From the NCBI RefSeq assembly GCF_913776015.1, contig NZ_CAJYMD010000001.1, forward strand, positions 41,844 to 105,843: 64,000 bases of DNA, given 5' to 3'. The DNA is from an uncultured Oxalicibacterium sp. (GTDB lineage: Bacteria > Pseudomonadota > Gammaproteobacteria > Burkholderiales > Burkholderiaceae_D). Position 1 is the first letter of the stretch. Every line of letters starts with the position of its first letter. A model generated the notes under the pieces. It was not told the origin of the DNA and ran no database searches. It saw only the letters and a list, made by a program, of their open reading frames with translations. Shown here one piece after another: positions 1-9,206 of the stretch. The position numbers and the translations under genes are program-made.

Positions 1-1277
1 AGCACGGTCAGCGGCACCAAACCCAGCGTGACGGCATATTGCGTGCGCACCGCGGTTTCCAGCACAGTCTGCCAATGTGGTCGGCCATGTTCACCCTGCG
101 TCCGCGCGCGACCGACGCTGGCATACAGGATGACTGCCACCGCGCCAAACGACAGCCAGAATCCCGGTGCCATCACGGCCCACGGATCCATCAGCACCAC
201 CGCCGCCAACGCCAGACACAGTACATGCGACACATTCGTCAGCCTGCCGAACCACATTGCAGCGGCGACGACCAGCAACATGCACAGCGTGCGTTGCGCC
301 GGCACACCGGAACCCGCCAGCAACACATATACGAATGCAGCAAACGCACCGGCAATCGCCGCGGCTTTCTGCGCTGGCAGCAGCAGTGGCAACGAGGCAG
401 ATGTAAAGAACGAACGCCGCCACAGAAAAAGCACGCATTGCGCAAACAGGGCGGCAACCATCGTGATATGCAAGCCTGAAATCGAGACCAGATGCGATAC
501 ACCTGTGCGATTGAAAATGGTCCAGTCTTCCTGACTGATGGCGCGCTGGTCGCCCACCACCAGTGCCACGATGACGCCCGCGTAGGGTTGCCCCTGCAAG
601 GAGCGCTGGATGCGATCGCGCAGATAGCCGCGCGCACGCTCCACCGCGTGACCAAAGCCGGGGACAAAATCTGCCAGTCGTTCATTCTTTACCGATGAGC
701 GCTGATCGGGACGCACGTAGCCAGTCGCCCTGATGTGCTGCTCAAGCAACCAACGTTCGTAATCGAAACCGTAAGGATTGGCATTGCCGTGCGGCCGACG
801 CAAGCGCACTGTCAAGCGCCAGCGTTCGCCGGCGTGCACTGCACCAACCTGCTGCCATTCATCTGGATTGAATGCCGAATACCAAGATAACGCCAGTGTT
901 GCCGGCACGACGGGCATGACACCATCGACCGGCACTACCTCTTCTACCGCAAACTGGAAGCGCACACCACGCTCGAAATAATTGGGCAAGCTGTCAACGG
1001 TGCCGATGAGGGTGACATCGCGCCCTTCCCACTCGTGCGGCAATTCCTCGGCCAGATACCAGTGTGCAAACAATGCGGCCCAGACGAAACCCGTCAGAAG
1101 ACCGGCCTGCGCGGCAAGCAACATGCGCAGGCGCGGACGGGCAAGCGCACGTCGCCATGACGCGAACAAAAGAAGGATTAGCGCGCCAAGCGCCGCGAGA
1201 AGAATGAAGGAAGGGAGCGCAGCCTGTTGCTGCAACAGCCAAGCACCGACAACCAAGCCGATGATCGCGCTGCGCAT
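1..1277 (-). CDS. comEC: ComEC/Rec2 family DNA uptake channel protein (partial, C-terminus beyond window)
   Basis: Inner-membrane protein thought to carry single-stranded DNA into the cytoplasm during natural transformation. Reading minus from an ATG at 1277 gives about 425 codons without a stop up to the window edge, so the C-terminal part (including any metallo-beta-lactamase-like domain) is missing. The N-terminus has two hydrophobic helices, followed by a soluble OB-like segment. The Competence core then begins with the family hallmark around 'GVSHLVSISGLHITM', followed by several transmembrane helices and a 'GSGVPAQRT' segment. The start lies only 6 bp after the stop of the TatD-like gene, so the two are probably co-transcribed. 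The identification is firm; whether the strain is competent is unknown. Confidence 0.93.
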   Translation of the reverse strand, partial: MRSAIIGLVVGAWLLQQQAALPSFILLAALGALILLLFASWRRALARPRLRMLLAAQAGLLTGFVWAALFAHWYLAEELPHEWEGRDVTLIGTVDSLPNYFERGVRFQFAVEEVVPVDGVMPVVPATLALSWYSAFNPDEWQQVGAVHAGERWRLTVRLRRPHGNANPYGFDYERWLLEQHIRATGYVRPDQRSSVKNERLADFVPGFGHAVERARGYLRDRIQRSLQGQPYAGVIVALVVGDQRAISQEDWTIFNRTGVSHLVSISGLHITMVAALFAQCVLFLWRRSFFTSASLPLLLPAQKAAAIAGAFAAFVYVLLAGSGVPAQRTLCMLLVVAAAMWFGRLTNVSHVLCLALAAVVLMDPWAVMAPGFWLSFGAVAVILYASVGRARTQGEHGRPHWQTVLETAVRTQYAVTLGLVPLTV

Positions 1278-1283
1278 GCGTTG

Positions 1284-2081
1284 TCAGAGCAAGGCTTGCA
1301 GGCGCGGCATGACCGCACGTGCATTGTCGGAAGTGCGCCGGGCAATGACAGCGGAGTCTTCTCCACGCAATTCGGCCAGCGTCTCGCCAATCCGCGGCAA
1401 TTGCTCAGGACTGTTGCGTTGCGGATGTAGCCAGGCTGGCGAAATATCCGGTGCATCGGTTTCCAGAACGATGCTTTCCAGCGGCAAGTCGGTAGCGAGA
1501 CGGCGTATCTGCAAGGCACGCGTGAACGTCATCGCGCCACCGAAACCAAGTTTGAAGCCGAGATCGATAAATACTTGCGCCTGCTGAAAACTGCCGTTGA
1601 AAGCGTGCGCGATGCCGCCGACCACCTTGATGCGCCGCAATTGCTTGAGAATCTGGTCCTGCGACCGACGCACGTGCAGCAGCACAGGCAAATCGAAATC
1701 GCGTGCGATCTTCAATTGTTCGATGTAAAAATGCTCCTGCTTGTCGCGCATGGCCGGCTCGGTCAGCAAGGGAACAAAGAAATCGAGACCGATCTCGCCT
1801 ATCGCCACGAAACGCGGATCGGCCATTGCCTGCGCCACGCACTCGCGCAAGACCTGCAGATCGCTTTCTTGTGCCTGCGGCACGTAAATAGGATGTATGC
1901 CCAACGCATAACTGCAATTCGCATGCGCATGTGCCAGACGAGCCACCTCATCGAAATTGCCGCGTTCAACCGCGGGAATAACGATCATGCCAACCTGCCG
2001 GATCGCCGCCGCACGCGCCACCTCGTCTGCCTGACTGGCAAACTCCGCTGCATCCAGATGACAGTGCGTATCGATCCACAT
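1284..2081 (-). CDS. TatD-family metal-dependent hydrolase (YjjV-like)
   Basis: A 265-residue TIM-barrel metallohydrolase of the TatD family; members are DNases/exonucleases or D-aminoacyl-tRNA deacylases. The metal ligands are visible in order: 'DTHCHLD' near the N-terminus, 'GEIGLDF' around residue 95, His in 'LLHVRRS', His in 'IAHAFNG' and the late Asp in 'LETDAP'. The length fits the family. An in-frame TTG two codons upstream (2087) is possible, but ATG at 2081 aligns with the usual 'WIDTHCH' start. It lies between lolD and comEC on the same strand. The family is certain; the substrate is not. Confidence 0.92.
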   Translation of the reverse strand: MWIDTHCHLDAAEFASQADEVARAAAIRQVGMIVIPAVERGNFDEVARLAHAHANCSYALGIHPIYVPQAQESDLQVLRECVAQAMADPRFVAIGEIGLDFFVPLLTEPAMRDKQEHFYIEQLKIARDFDLPVLLHVRRSQDQILKQLRRIKVVGGIAHAFNGSFQQAQVFIDLGFKLGFGGAMTFTRALQIRRLATDLPLESIVLETDAPDISPAWLHPQRNSPEQLPRIGETLAELRGEDSAVIARRTSDNARAVMPRLQALL

Positions 2082-2198
2082 AATCAATCAGACAGTGAAA
2101 TAAAAGTTCGAAGTCATGCGTTGTGGAGGAAACATCCAATCACTTGATAACTGATGAAAACGCAAATCAGGATCACAACATCTTGTGAACTCGATTAC

Positions 2199-2912
2199 TC
2201 AGCTCACCAGACTATCGGATGTCTTTGGCTCTTCATACAGCTGCAAACCCTGATCCGACAAGCGCAATATGCGGTCGCAGTGCGTCGCCAATTCCACATC
2301 GTGCGTGACAATGACGAAGGCCGTTCCCAGCGACTGCGAAAGTTCCAGCATCAGATCGAAGGTCTTTTGTGCCGTATGCCGATCAAGATTGCCAGTAGGC
2401 TCGTCAGCCAGTACGCAGGCAGGTTGCGTTACCAGTGCACGCGCCAGTGCCGTGCGCTGACGCTCGCCGCCCGATAGTTCGCCCGGCACGTGCGTCACAC
2501 GATGCTCCAGCCCGACGCGCGCCAGCATCGCACGCGCCACCTTGTGCGCTTGATCGCGCGGCACACGACGAATCATGAGCGGCATAGCGACATTGTCGAG
2601 AGCCGTGAATTCCGGCAGAAGATGGTGGAATTGATAGACAAACCCGAGCGACTGGTTGCGTAATGTGCCTCGGCGTTTTTCGTCGAGACTCGCAAAATCC
2701 TCACCCAGCAAATGTACGGAACCCGCAGTCGGCACATCGAGCCCGCCGAGCAGATGCAGCAGCGTCGATTTGCCGGAGCCCGAGGCGCCGATGATCGCCA
2801 CACGCTCGCCTCTGACCACATCCAGATCGATACCTTTCAGCACATCGACCGCGTATTTGCCTTGGGTGAAAGTCTTGGCCAGATTGCGGCAGGACAGAAC
2901 AGAATTACTCAT
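2199..2912 (-). CDS. lolD: LolD, ATPase of the lipoprotein-releasing ABC transporter
   Basis: The 237-residue cytoplasmic ATPase that powers release of outer-membrane lipoproteins from the inner membrane to LolA. It shows Walker A 'GASGSGKST' near residue 45, Q-loop '[12 protein letters not shown]', signature 'LSGGERQR', Walker B '[11 protein letters not shown]' and H-loop 'IVTHD'. 'GEFTALDN'-type residues after the Q-loop are typical of LolD. The ATG at 2912 is chosen because it gives the normal family length and overlaps the end of the permease gene by 8 bp, which implies translational coupling. Longer in-frame extensions run inside lolC and are not credible. Confidence 0.95.
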   Translation of the reverse strand: MSNSVLSCRNLAKTFTQGKYAVDVLKGIDLDVVRGERVAIIGASGSGKSTLLHLLGGLDVPTAGSVHLLGEDFASLDEKRRGTLRNQSLGFVYQFHHLLPEFTALDNVAMPLMIRRVPRDQAHKVARAMLARVGLEHRVTHVPGELSGGERQRTALARALVTQPACVLADEPTGNLDRHTAQKTFDLMLELSQSLGTAFVIVTHDVELATHCDRILRLSDQGLQLYEEPKTSDSLVS

Positions 2913-4170
2913 AGCGCAAAGCCTCCGCAGGTTTGACGCGGGCAGCTGCCCAGCTTGGATAGAGCGTAGCCAGGAAGGCCAGCACCACAGCGATACCGCC
3001 GATGGTCCAGACATCCGGCCAGCGCAAATCGGATGGCAGCTCGCTGATCAGGTACACATCCTTGGGCAGGAACTGCACCTGGAACACGCTTTCGATGAAC
3101 GGCACGATCACGTCGATATTCAGTGCCACCAGCACGCCCCCGGCGACACCAACTGCCGTGCCTATCAAACCAACCAGCGCTCCCTGAATCATGAAAATCT
3201 TCATGATCGATGCTGGCGACGCACCCAGCGTGCGCAAGATGGCGATATCGGCCTGCTTGTCCGTCACCGTCATAACCAGCGTGGAAACCAGATTGAATGC
3301 GGCCACAGCAATGATCAACGTCAGGATCAGCGACATCATGCGCTTTTCAGTCTGCACGGCAGCGAACCAGTTTCGGTTCTGTCGCGACCAGTCACGAATC
3401 AGCAGATCGCCGCTGAGATGCCGTGCCAGATCCATCGCCACCTGGGGCGCACGCTGCATATCGGTGATCTTCAGGCGCAAGCCCGATGGCGCAGCGAGGC
3501 GGAACATCGTCATCGCATCCTGAATATGAATGAACGCCATCGACGAGTCGTATTCGAAATGGCCGGAATCGAACACGCCGACCACGGTGAACTGCTTGAG
3601 GCGCGGAATCACGCCGGCGGGCGTCACTTGCCCCTGCGGCGCGATCATGGTGACTTTTTCCCCCATGTAGACATGCATGGCACGCGCCAGCTCGCTACCG
3701 AGCACGATGCCGAATTCGCCGGGGCGCAGATTGTCGAGACTGCCTTGCTTGACGTGCTTGGCCACATCCGACACACGCGGCTCCTGATCGGGCAGCACGC
3801 CGCGAATCATGACGCCGCGCAAGGTATCGTCACGGGTCATCATCGCCTGCGAATCGACGTAGGGTGCGGTGCCGATCACCTCGGTATTGGCACTGACTTC
3901 CTCTGCCGTTTTCTGCCAGTCGGGCAAGGAACCGCCGGGTTCGAACACTTCGATATGCGACAGCACGGACAGCATGCGATCGCGCACATCTTTCTGAAAA
4001 CCGTTCATGACCGACAGCACGATGATCAGTGCCGCCACACCGACGGCAATGCCGGCCATCGAAATCAGGGAAATGAAGGAAATGAAGCTGTTGCGACCGC
4101 TGCGCTTGCCGGCACGCGTGTAGCGCACGCCGATCAGCCATTCGAACGATAGATTTTTTATGATGCTCAA
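2905..4170 (-). CDS. lolC: LolC/LolE-family permease of the lipoprotein-releasing system
   Basis: A 421-residue inner-membrane permease with one N-terminal helix ('[18 protein letters not shown]'), a large periplasmic MacB-PCD/Lol domain, and three C-terminal FtsX-type helices. Only one permease gene sits beside lolD, unlike the E. coli lolC-lolD-lolE arrangement, so this protein may act as a homodimer (a LolF-like solution). No ATG lies near the conserved '[14 protein letters not shown]' N-terminus. TTG at 4170, preceded at 6 nt by GGAG, is the best start. A GC-rich stem-loop (about 4203-4227) lies in its leader. Assignment between LolC and LolE is not possible by eye. Confidence 0.92.
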   Translation of the reverse strand: MSIIKNLSFEWLIGVRYTRAGKRSGRNSFISFISLISMAGIAVGVAALIIVLSVMNGFQKDVRDRMLSVLSHIEVFEPGGSLPDWQKTAEEVSANTEVIGTAPYVDSQAMMTRDDTLRGVMIRGVLPDQEPRVSDVAKHVKQGSLDNLRPGEFGIVLGSELARAMHVYMGEKVTMIAPQGQVTPAGVIPRLKQFTVVGVFDSGHFEYDSSMAFIHIQDAMTMFRLAAPSGLRLKITDMQRAPQVAMDLARHLSGDLLIRDWSRQNRNWFAAVQTEKRMMSLILTLIIAVAAFNLVSTLVMTVTDKQADIAILRTLGASPASIMKIFMIQGALVGLIGTAVGVAGGVLVALNIDVIVPFIESVFQVQFLPKDVYLISELPSDLRWPDVWTIGGIAVVLAFLATLYPSWAAARVKPAEALRYE

Positions 4171-4367
4171 AAAAGACTCCAGTTTGCAGCACGTTTTTTT
4201 CTGCCCGGGGCAAGCAGGTTGCCCGGCAGTGTGCCATATATTGCACGGCGGCAGCAAAGCCGTCCCTCCCATGAATGCATGAAACTGCAATGCGCTGGAA
4301 TGGACTGCCGGCGCGCGATTCCGTTCCCTGCCGCCCGCATGCGCGGCAATTGACCTACAATCGCGGC

Positions 4368-5429
4368 ATGAATCGCCTCGACCTGCTTTTACCCTTTTCC
4401 CTGACACCGCCCGAACTCGCGCGCGACCTGCAGCGCGAACTGCACACGCCCTCGCTGGCCATGCTGCTCGGACGCGGCAAACGCGTCGGCGAACATGCGA
4501 GCGACGAATTCGCCCGCGCGCTGCCGCACGAATACTGGCTGCTCGGGCAACGGTTCGGGCAAGAGACGCCGCATGGCAACAGCGGCCATCTGCCGCTCGC
4601 CACGCATCTGGCAAAGGCAAAGGGAATCACGCTGGAAGCAGGCTTCTGGTTCATCCTGCAGCCTTTCCATTTGCACGTGGCGCGCGACCATCTGGTGCTG
4701 ACCGATCCGCGCCAGTTAAAAATCAGCGAGGACGAATCGCACATTTTGTTCGATACGGCCCAAAGCCTGTTTGCCGAAGTCGGCAAAACCCTGCTGTATG
4801 CCGACGCCGGTCTGTGGCTGCTGCACGCCGATGACTGGCACGAACTGCAAACCGCCTCGCCCGATGCAGCCTGCGGCCACAATGTCGATATCTGGATGGC
4901 ACAAGGTGAACGCGCACGTGACTGGCGGCGCTTGCAAAACGAAGTCCAGATGCACTGGCACAACCATGCCATCAACGACGAACGTGCTGCGCGCGGTCAG
5001 AAACCGATCAATTCCGTCTGGCTGTGGGGTGGCGCAGCAACAGAAGATGTCGATACCCGGCGTTTCGATGTGATTCATACCAGTTCGAATGCGGGCTCGG
5101 CAGCCACAAACGGTTTGCTCGCGAGCCTGCAAGCGCATCAGGCCTCCGGCGTCGATGCCCTGCTTGCCAGTACGACGGCACGCCCGCTCCTGCTGCTGGA
5201 TGATCTCACCGAAACGATACTCGCCGAAGACTGGGCCGAATGGATTGCCCGCCTGAATGCGATGGAAACACAGTGGTTCGCGCCGCTACTGGAAGCGCTC
5301 CGCACGGGAAGGATTCGCCAATTCGGCATCACGCTCGGCCACCACGCCGCACTCAGGCACATTGACGTCAGCGCCAGCTCTCTGCGCAAATTCTGGAAAA
5401 AACCTTCTCTGTCCGTACTCGCAGCATGA
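4368..5429 (+). CDS. RpfE-like protein (uncharacterised, phosphoglycerate mutase-related family)
   Basis: A 353-residue cytoplasmic protein with no signal peptide or membrane segment. It resembles the betaproteobacterial/xanthomonad family often named 'regulatory protein RpfE' and sometimes annotated as cofactor-independent phosphoglycerate mutase-like. I recognise it by the 'LPFSLTPPELARDL' N-terminus, the 'INSVWLWGGG'-type motif in mid-protein ('INSVWLWGGAAT') and the 'RKFWKKP' C-terminus. The biochemical function is not known to me. The ATG at 4368 is chosen over an upstream ATG at 4275, whose extension looks non-coding. It overlaps recJ by 4 bp (ATGA), so the two are coupled. The same recJ neighbourhood exists in the Xanthomonas rpf cluster. 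Confidence 0.75.
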   Translation: MNRLDLLLPFSLTPPELARDLQRELHTPSLAMLLGRGKRVGEHASDEFARALPHEYWLLGQRFGQETPHGNSGHLPLATHLAKAKGITLEAGFWFILQPFHLHVARDHLVLTDPRQLKISEDESHILFDTAQSLFAEVGKTLLYADAGLWLLHADDWHELQTASPDAACGHNVDIWMAQGERARDWRRLQNEVQMHWHNHAINDERAARGQKPINSVWLWGGAATEDVDTRRFDVIHTSSNAGSAATNGLLASLQAHQASGVDALLASTTARPLLLLDDLTETILAEDWAEWIARLNAMETQWFAPLLEALRTGRIRQFGITLGHHAALRHIDVSASSLRKFWKKPSLSVLAA

Positions 5430-7120
5430 CCCGTATCGTCGTTCGCCCCTATTCCGCCAGCGATGCGGAACGCCTGCTGCAATCCGGCCTGCATCCCGTG
5501 ATGGCACGCATCTTCGCCTCACGTGGCCTGCTCGATGCACGTGAACTGGTCAGTGATCTGACGGCACTGATCCCGCCACCCGGCCTGCTGCATATCGACG
5601 CCGCCGCCGGCTATCTGGCCGATGCGATTGCCGCACATAAAAAAATGGTGATCGTCGCCGATTACGATTGCGACGGCGCGACTGCCTGCGCCGTCGGCTT
5701 GCGCGGCTTGCGGGCGCTCGGCGCAGAAATCGATTTCATCGTGCCCAATCGTTTTGAATACGGCTACGGGCTGACACCCGAAATCGTCAAACTGGCGGTG
5801 CGCGAAAAATCGCCCGACATCATCGTCACAGTCGATAACGGCATCGCCAGCATCGATGGCGTCGCCGAAGCCAACCGGCGCGGGATCGATGTCGTTGTTA
5901 CCGACCATCATCTGCCAGGTGACAAGCTGCCGGCGGCACGCGTGATCGTCAATCCCAACCAGCCGCACTGCGGCTTCCCGAGCAAGAATCTGGCGGGAGT
6001 CGGCGTCATGTTCTATGTGCTGCTGGCGTTACGGGCCGAAATGCGCAAGCGTGGCATTTTCGATGCAAATACCCAGCCCAAGCTCGACAGCCTGCTGGAT
6101 CTGGTGGCGCTCGGCACCGTGGCCGACGTCGTCAAGCTCGATGCCAACAACCGCATCCTCGTCGCGCAGGGCCTGAAGCGCATGCGCGCCGGCCGCATGC
6201 ATGAAGGCATTGCCGCGCTGTTCCGTGCGGCTGGCCGTGAGGCGCGACGCGCGTCGCCGTTCGATCTGGGCTTCGCGCTCGGGCCGCGCTTGAATGCGGC
6301 CGGTCGTCTGGCCGACATGTCACTCGGTATTGAATGCCTGACGACCGACGATCCCGGGCGCGCCTGGGCCATCGCACAACAGCTCGATGAAATCAATCGC
6401 GAACGCCGCACCATCGAAGCCGACATGCAGGAAACCGCGCTGCATCTTCTCGACAGTTTCGATCCACAAAATAAAAGCACCATCAGCGTGTTCGATGCCG
6501 GCTGGCATCAGGGCGTGATCGGTATCGTCGCCTCGCGCCTGAAGGATCGTTTCTATCGCCCGACGATTACGTTTGCCGATGCCGGCAATGGCTGGATCAA
6601 GGGATCGGGACGCTCGATCGCAGGCTTCCATTTGCGTGATGCGCTCGATCTGGTGTCCAAACATGCGCCGACACTGATCGATAAATTCGGCGGCCATGCG
6701 ATGGCAGCCGGTTTGACGATTCGTGCGGATGCCTTCGATGCGTTCTCGCAGGCTTTCGAGGCCGTCGGTAGCGAATGGCTGGACGACAACCAGCTCGAAC
6801 GTGTGCTGGAAACCGATGGCTCGCTGGAATTACCCTACTTCAACACGCAATTCATCGACATCATAAACAATCAGGTATGGGGCCAGGGCTTTGCGCCGCC
6901 TGTGTTCTGCGATGAATTCCGCGTCGTCAACCAGCGCATCCTCAAGGAGCGCCACCTGAAGCTGACACTGGAAAAAGACGGCCAGCAATTCGATGCGATC
7001 TGGTTCGGCAACAGCGACTCCCTGCCTAGCCACGCGCGCGTTGCCTACCGACTCGATGCCAACGAATTCAATGGACGCACGCGCGTGCAGCTGTTGGTGG
7101 AACACGCCGAAGCCGCCTGA
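5426..7120 (+). CDS. recJ: Single-stranded-DNA-specific exonuclease RecJ
   Basis: A 564-residue 5'-3' single-strand exonuclease acting in recombination, mismatch repair and base-excision repair. DHH-superfamily motifs are present: 'VIVADYDCDGATA' (motif I, about residue 75), 'TVDNGI' (motif II), 'VTDHH' (the DHH motif), 'VALGTVADV' (motif IV), the DHHA1 region 'GRSIAGFHL...GGHAMAAG', and a C-terminal OB-fold. Length is normal. The start overlaps the stop of the upstream rpfE-like gene by 4 bp. Confidence 0.97.
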   Translation: MTRIVVRPYSASDAERLLQSGLHPVMARIFASRGLLDARELVSDLTALIPPPGLLHIDAAAGYLADAIAAHKKMVIVADYDCDGATACAVGLRGLRALGAEIDFIVPNRFEYGYGLTPEIVKLAVREKSPDIIVTVDNGIASIDGVAEANRRGIDVVVTDHHLPGDKLPAARVIVNPNQPHCGFPSKNLAGVGVMFYVLLALRAEMRKRGIFDANTQPKLDSLLDLVALGTVADVVKLDANNRILVAQGLKRMRAGRMHEGIAALFRAAGREARRASPFDLGFALGPRLNAAGRLADMSLGIECLTTDDPGRAWAIAQQLDEINRERRTIEADMQETALHLLDSFDPQNKSTISVFDAGWHQGVIGIVASRLKDRFYRPTITFADAGNGWIKGSGRSIAGFHLRDALDLVSKHAPTLIDKFGGHAMAAGLTIRADAFDAFSQAFEAVGSEWLDDNQLERVLETDGSLELPYFNTQFIDIINNQVWGQGFAPPVFCDEFRVVNQRILKERHLKLTLEKDGQQFDAIWFGNSDSLPSHARVAYRLDANEFNGRTRVQLLVEHAEAA

Positions 7121-7172
7121 AACTCCGGCATCACAGCCATCGCAAAGAAAACGATACTGACAACAGCGAGCC

Positions 7173-7895
7173 TTAACGTACCGGCAAGAACTGGATGAAG
7201 CCGCCGCCAATCAGGTTCTGCACATAGTTGATGCCGGCACGCCGGTATTTCTCTGTCATGAAGGTTGCCAGCACATCGAGCCGACCGACGATCTTGCCGA
7301 ATTCACGCTCGAAACTCAGATTGCGCGCGCCGGTACCGATGTCGTCTGCCAGCAGCAAAGGCTGACCATTGGCATCACGCCGACTACCCAGCAGCCATAC
7401 GGCGATTTCCACATTGCGTGCTGCGTTATAGAGATGCTGCGCATCGAGGCTATCGACCAGGAAGAATTCCGTCTTGCCGCCATGCGCGGCGATGATCATG
7501 TCGGCCGTGGCGTAGATGAAGGCCGCCACGCGATCGCCCGCGAAATCGGGCCGCAATGCCAGCGACAAGGCGCGGATGTCGCGTTCGCCCTGCAAACCGG
7601 GCCACGGCGCGCGCTGCTCGATCGTGCTGCGCACCTTGCCGATGGCATCTTCACGGCTGGCTGCCGTCTTCTTCCACTCGGCTGGATTACGCCGGTACAG
7701 CTTGTCCATCAGCAGGTAGAGGCTGTCGAGGTTGTAACGCATGGTGATCGTCGCCATGCGATTGGTATCGGACTGCCCCATTTCACCGCCACCGCTGGTC
7801 ATGCCGCGCACTTCGCCACGCGGACCTGGCGCTGTCGAACAAGCACTCAACAATGCGGCCAGACCCAGCACCAACATCATCGTTACGCGCATCAT
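7173..7895 (-). CDS. Predicted lipoprotein of unknown function
   Basis: A 240-residue protein with a lipoprotein signal peptide whose lipobox is 'LLSAC' (Cys about residue 19), followed by a flexible Gly/Ser-rich linker and a mostly helical mature domain. The second residue after Cys is Thr, not Asp, so outer-membrane sorting is expected. It contains 'YNLDSLYLLMDKLYRRNP' and ends in 'GGGFIQFLPVR'. An AAGGA-type ribosome site precedes the ATG. It is oriented against recJ and diverges from prfB. I recognise it as the kind of conserved lipoprotein seen in Burkholderiales, but I know of no function. Confidence 0.75.
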   Translation of the reverse strand: MMRVTMMLVLGLAALLSACSTAPGPRGEVRGMTSGGGEMGQSDTNRMATITMRYNLDSLYLLMDKLYRRNPAEWKKTAASREDAIGKVRSTIEQRAPWPGLQGERDIRALSLALRPDFAGDRVAAFIYATADMIIAAHGGKTEFFLVDSLDAQHLYNAARNVEIAVWLLGSRRDANGQPLLLADDIGTGARNLSFEREFGKIVGRLDVLATFMTEKYRRAGINYVQNLIGGGFIQFLPVR

Positions 7896-8026
7896 CTTTT
7901 CCTTGTCAAAATGACCAGTCCTGGATCATGCCACGGAATACTTGCGCAGGCGACTACTACAGCCGGCACACTGAAAAAGACCGTCGAGCAGGTATAATCA
8001 CCGGTTTGATTGCAAAAGAAAACATC

Positions 8027-9131
8027 ATGGAAGCCGAACGCCTCAATTCCCTACAATCCCTGCTGACCGATCTGGCCGATCGCGAAGCCGAACTTCGGAG
8101 GTATCTTTGACTTCGATGTGAAGTCGGAGAAACTCGAACAAGTCAACGGGGAACTCGAAGACCCCGACGTCTGGAACGATCCCAAGCGCGCCCAGGATCT
8201 GGGCAAGGAAAAAAAGTCGCTGGAAGCGATCGTCCACACCCTGATCAAGATCGACAGCGAACTGGCCGATGCACGCGACCTGTTCGAGATGGCGCGCGAA
8301 GAAAATGACGATGACACCATTGTCGCCATCGAAGCCGATGCGCAGGAACTGCTGAAGCTGGTTGAAGAGATGGAATTCCGTCGCATGTTCAGCAACCCGC
8401 TGGATGCGAACAACTGCTTCATCGATATTCAAGCCGGTGCCGGCGGTACGGAAGCGCAAGACTGGGCGTCCATGCTGCTGCGGCAGTATTTGCGCTATTG
8501 CGAACGCAAGGGCTTCAAGGTTGAAATTCTCGAACAGTCCGATGGCGAGGTTGCCGGCATCAAGACCGCGACGCTGAAAGTCGAGGGGGAATATGCCTAT
8601 GGCTTCCTGCGTACCGAAACCGGTGTGCATCGTCTCGTGCGTAAGTCGCCTTTCGATTCGGCCAATGGTCGTCACACATCGTTTTCGAGTCTGTTCGTCT
8701 ATCCCGAAGTCGATGATTCGATCGACATCGAGATCAACCCGGCCGACGTGCGTATCGATACCTACCGTGCTTCGGGCGCGGGTGGTCAGCACATCAACAA
8801 AACCGACTCCGCCGTACGTCTGACGCACGGCCCGTCGGGCATCGTCGTGCAATGCCAGAACGACCGTTCGCAGCATCGCAACAAGGCCGAAGCATGGGAC
8901 ATGCTGAAAGCCAAGCTGTACGAACTCGAACTGCGCAACCGCATGAGTGAACAGCAAAAGCTTGAGGACTCCAAGACCGATGTCGGCTGGGGTCACCAGA
9001 TTCGTTCGTACGTGCTCGACCAGTCGCGCATCAAGGATCTGCGTACCAACTTCGAGACCGGCAACACCAAGGCCGTGCTCGATGGCGATCTGGACGACTT
9101 CATCGCCGCCTCGCTCAAGCAGGGCGTGTAA
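8027..9131 (+). CDS. prfB: Peptide chain release factor 2, expressed by programmed +1 frameshift
   Basis: RF2 (367 residues after shifting) terminates translation at UGA and UAA. The gene is in two frames: codons 8027-8107 end in CTT, followed by in-frame TGA at 8108-8110. Skipping T8108 continues at GAC (8109) to the stop at 9131. The shift site is the classical TAT-CTT-TGA-C preceded 3 nt upstream by a Shine-Dalgarno-like GGAGG (8097-8101), so RF2 levels autoregulate. The body has the stop-recognition 'SPF' tripeptide ('RKSPFDS') and the catalytic 'GGQ' ('GAGGQHINK'). It is followed by lysS, as in E. coli. Confidence 0.97.
8097..8111 (+). promoter_or_regulatory. prfB programmed +1 frameshift signal
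   Basis: Internal Shine-Dalgarno GGAGG (8097-8101), 3-nt spacer, then slippery CTT and in-frame TGA followed by C. This is the standard RF2 autoregulation cassette: low RF2 slows termination at the TGA and favours the shift. Confidence 0.95.
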
Positions 9132-9206
9132 TCGGCAGCACGTGCGGTATGAACGCACGTGCTCATTTCATTTTTATCTTACGTACCCAACCGATCGTTG
9201 CATTCC

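Noticed and set aside
2656..4152. 498-codon open frame on plus, antisense to lolC
   Set aside because: Shadow of lolC: Cys/His/Arg/Gln-rich composition, no recognisable domain, and the opposite strand encodes a clear permease.
8027..8110. In-frame TGA after 27 codons of prfB read as a pseudogene
   Set aside because: The TGA is the programmed frameshift site, with internal Shine-Dalgarno and CTT slippery codon, not a disabling mutation.
8043..9158. 371-codon open frame on minus over prfB
   Set aside because: Shadow of prfB, which is confirmed by its frameshift cassette, SPF and GGQ motifs.
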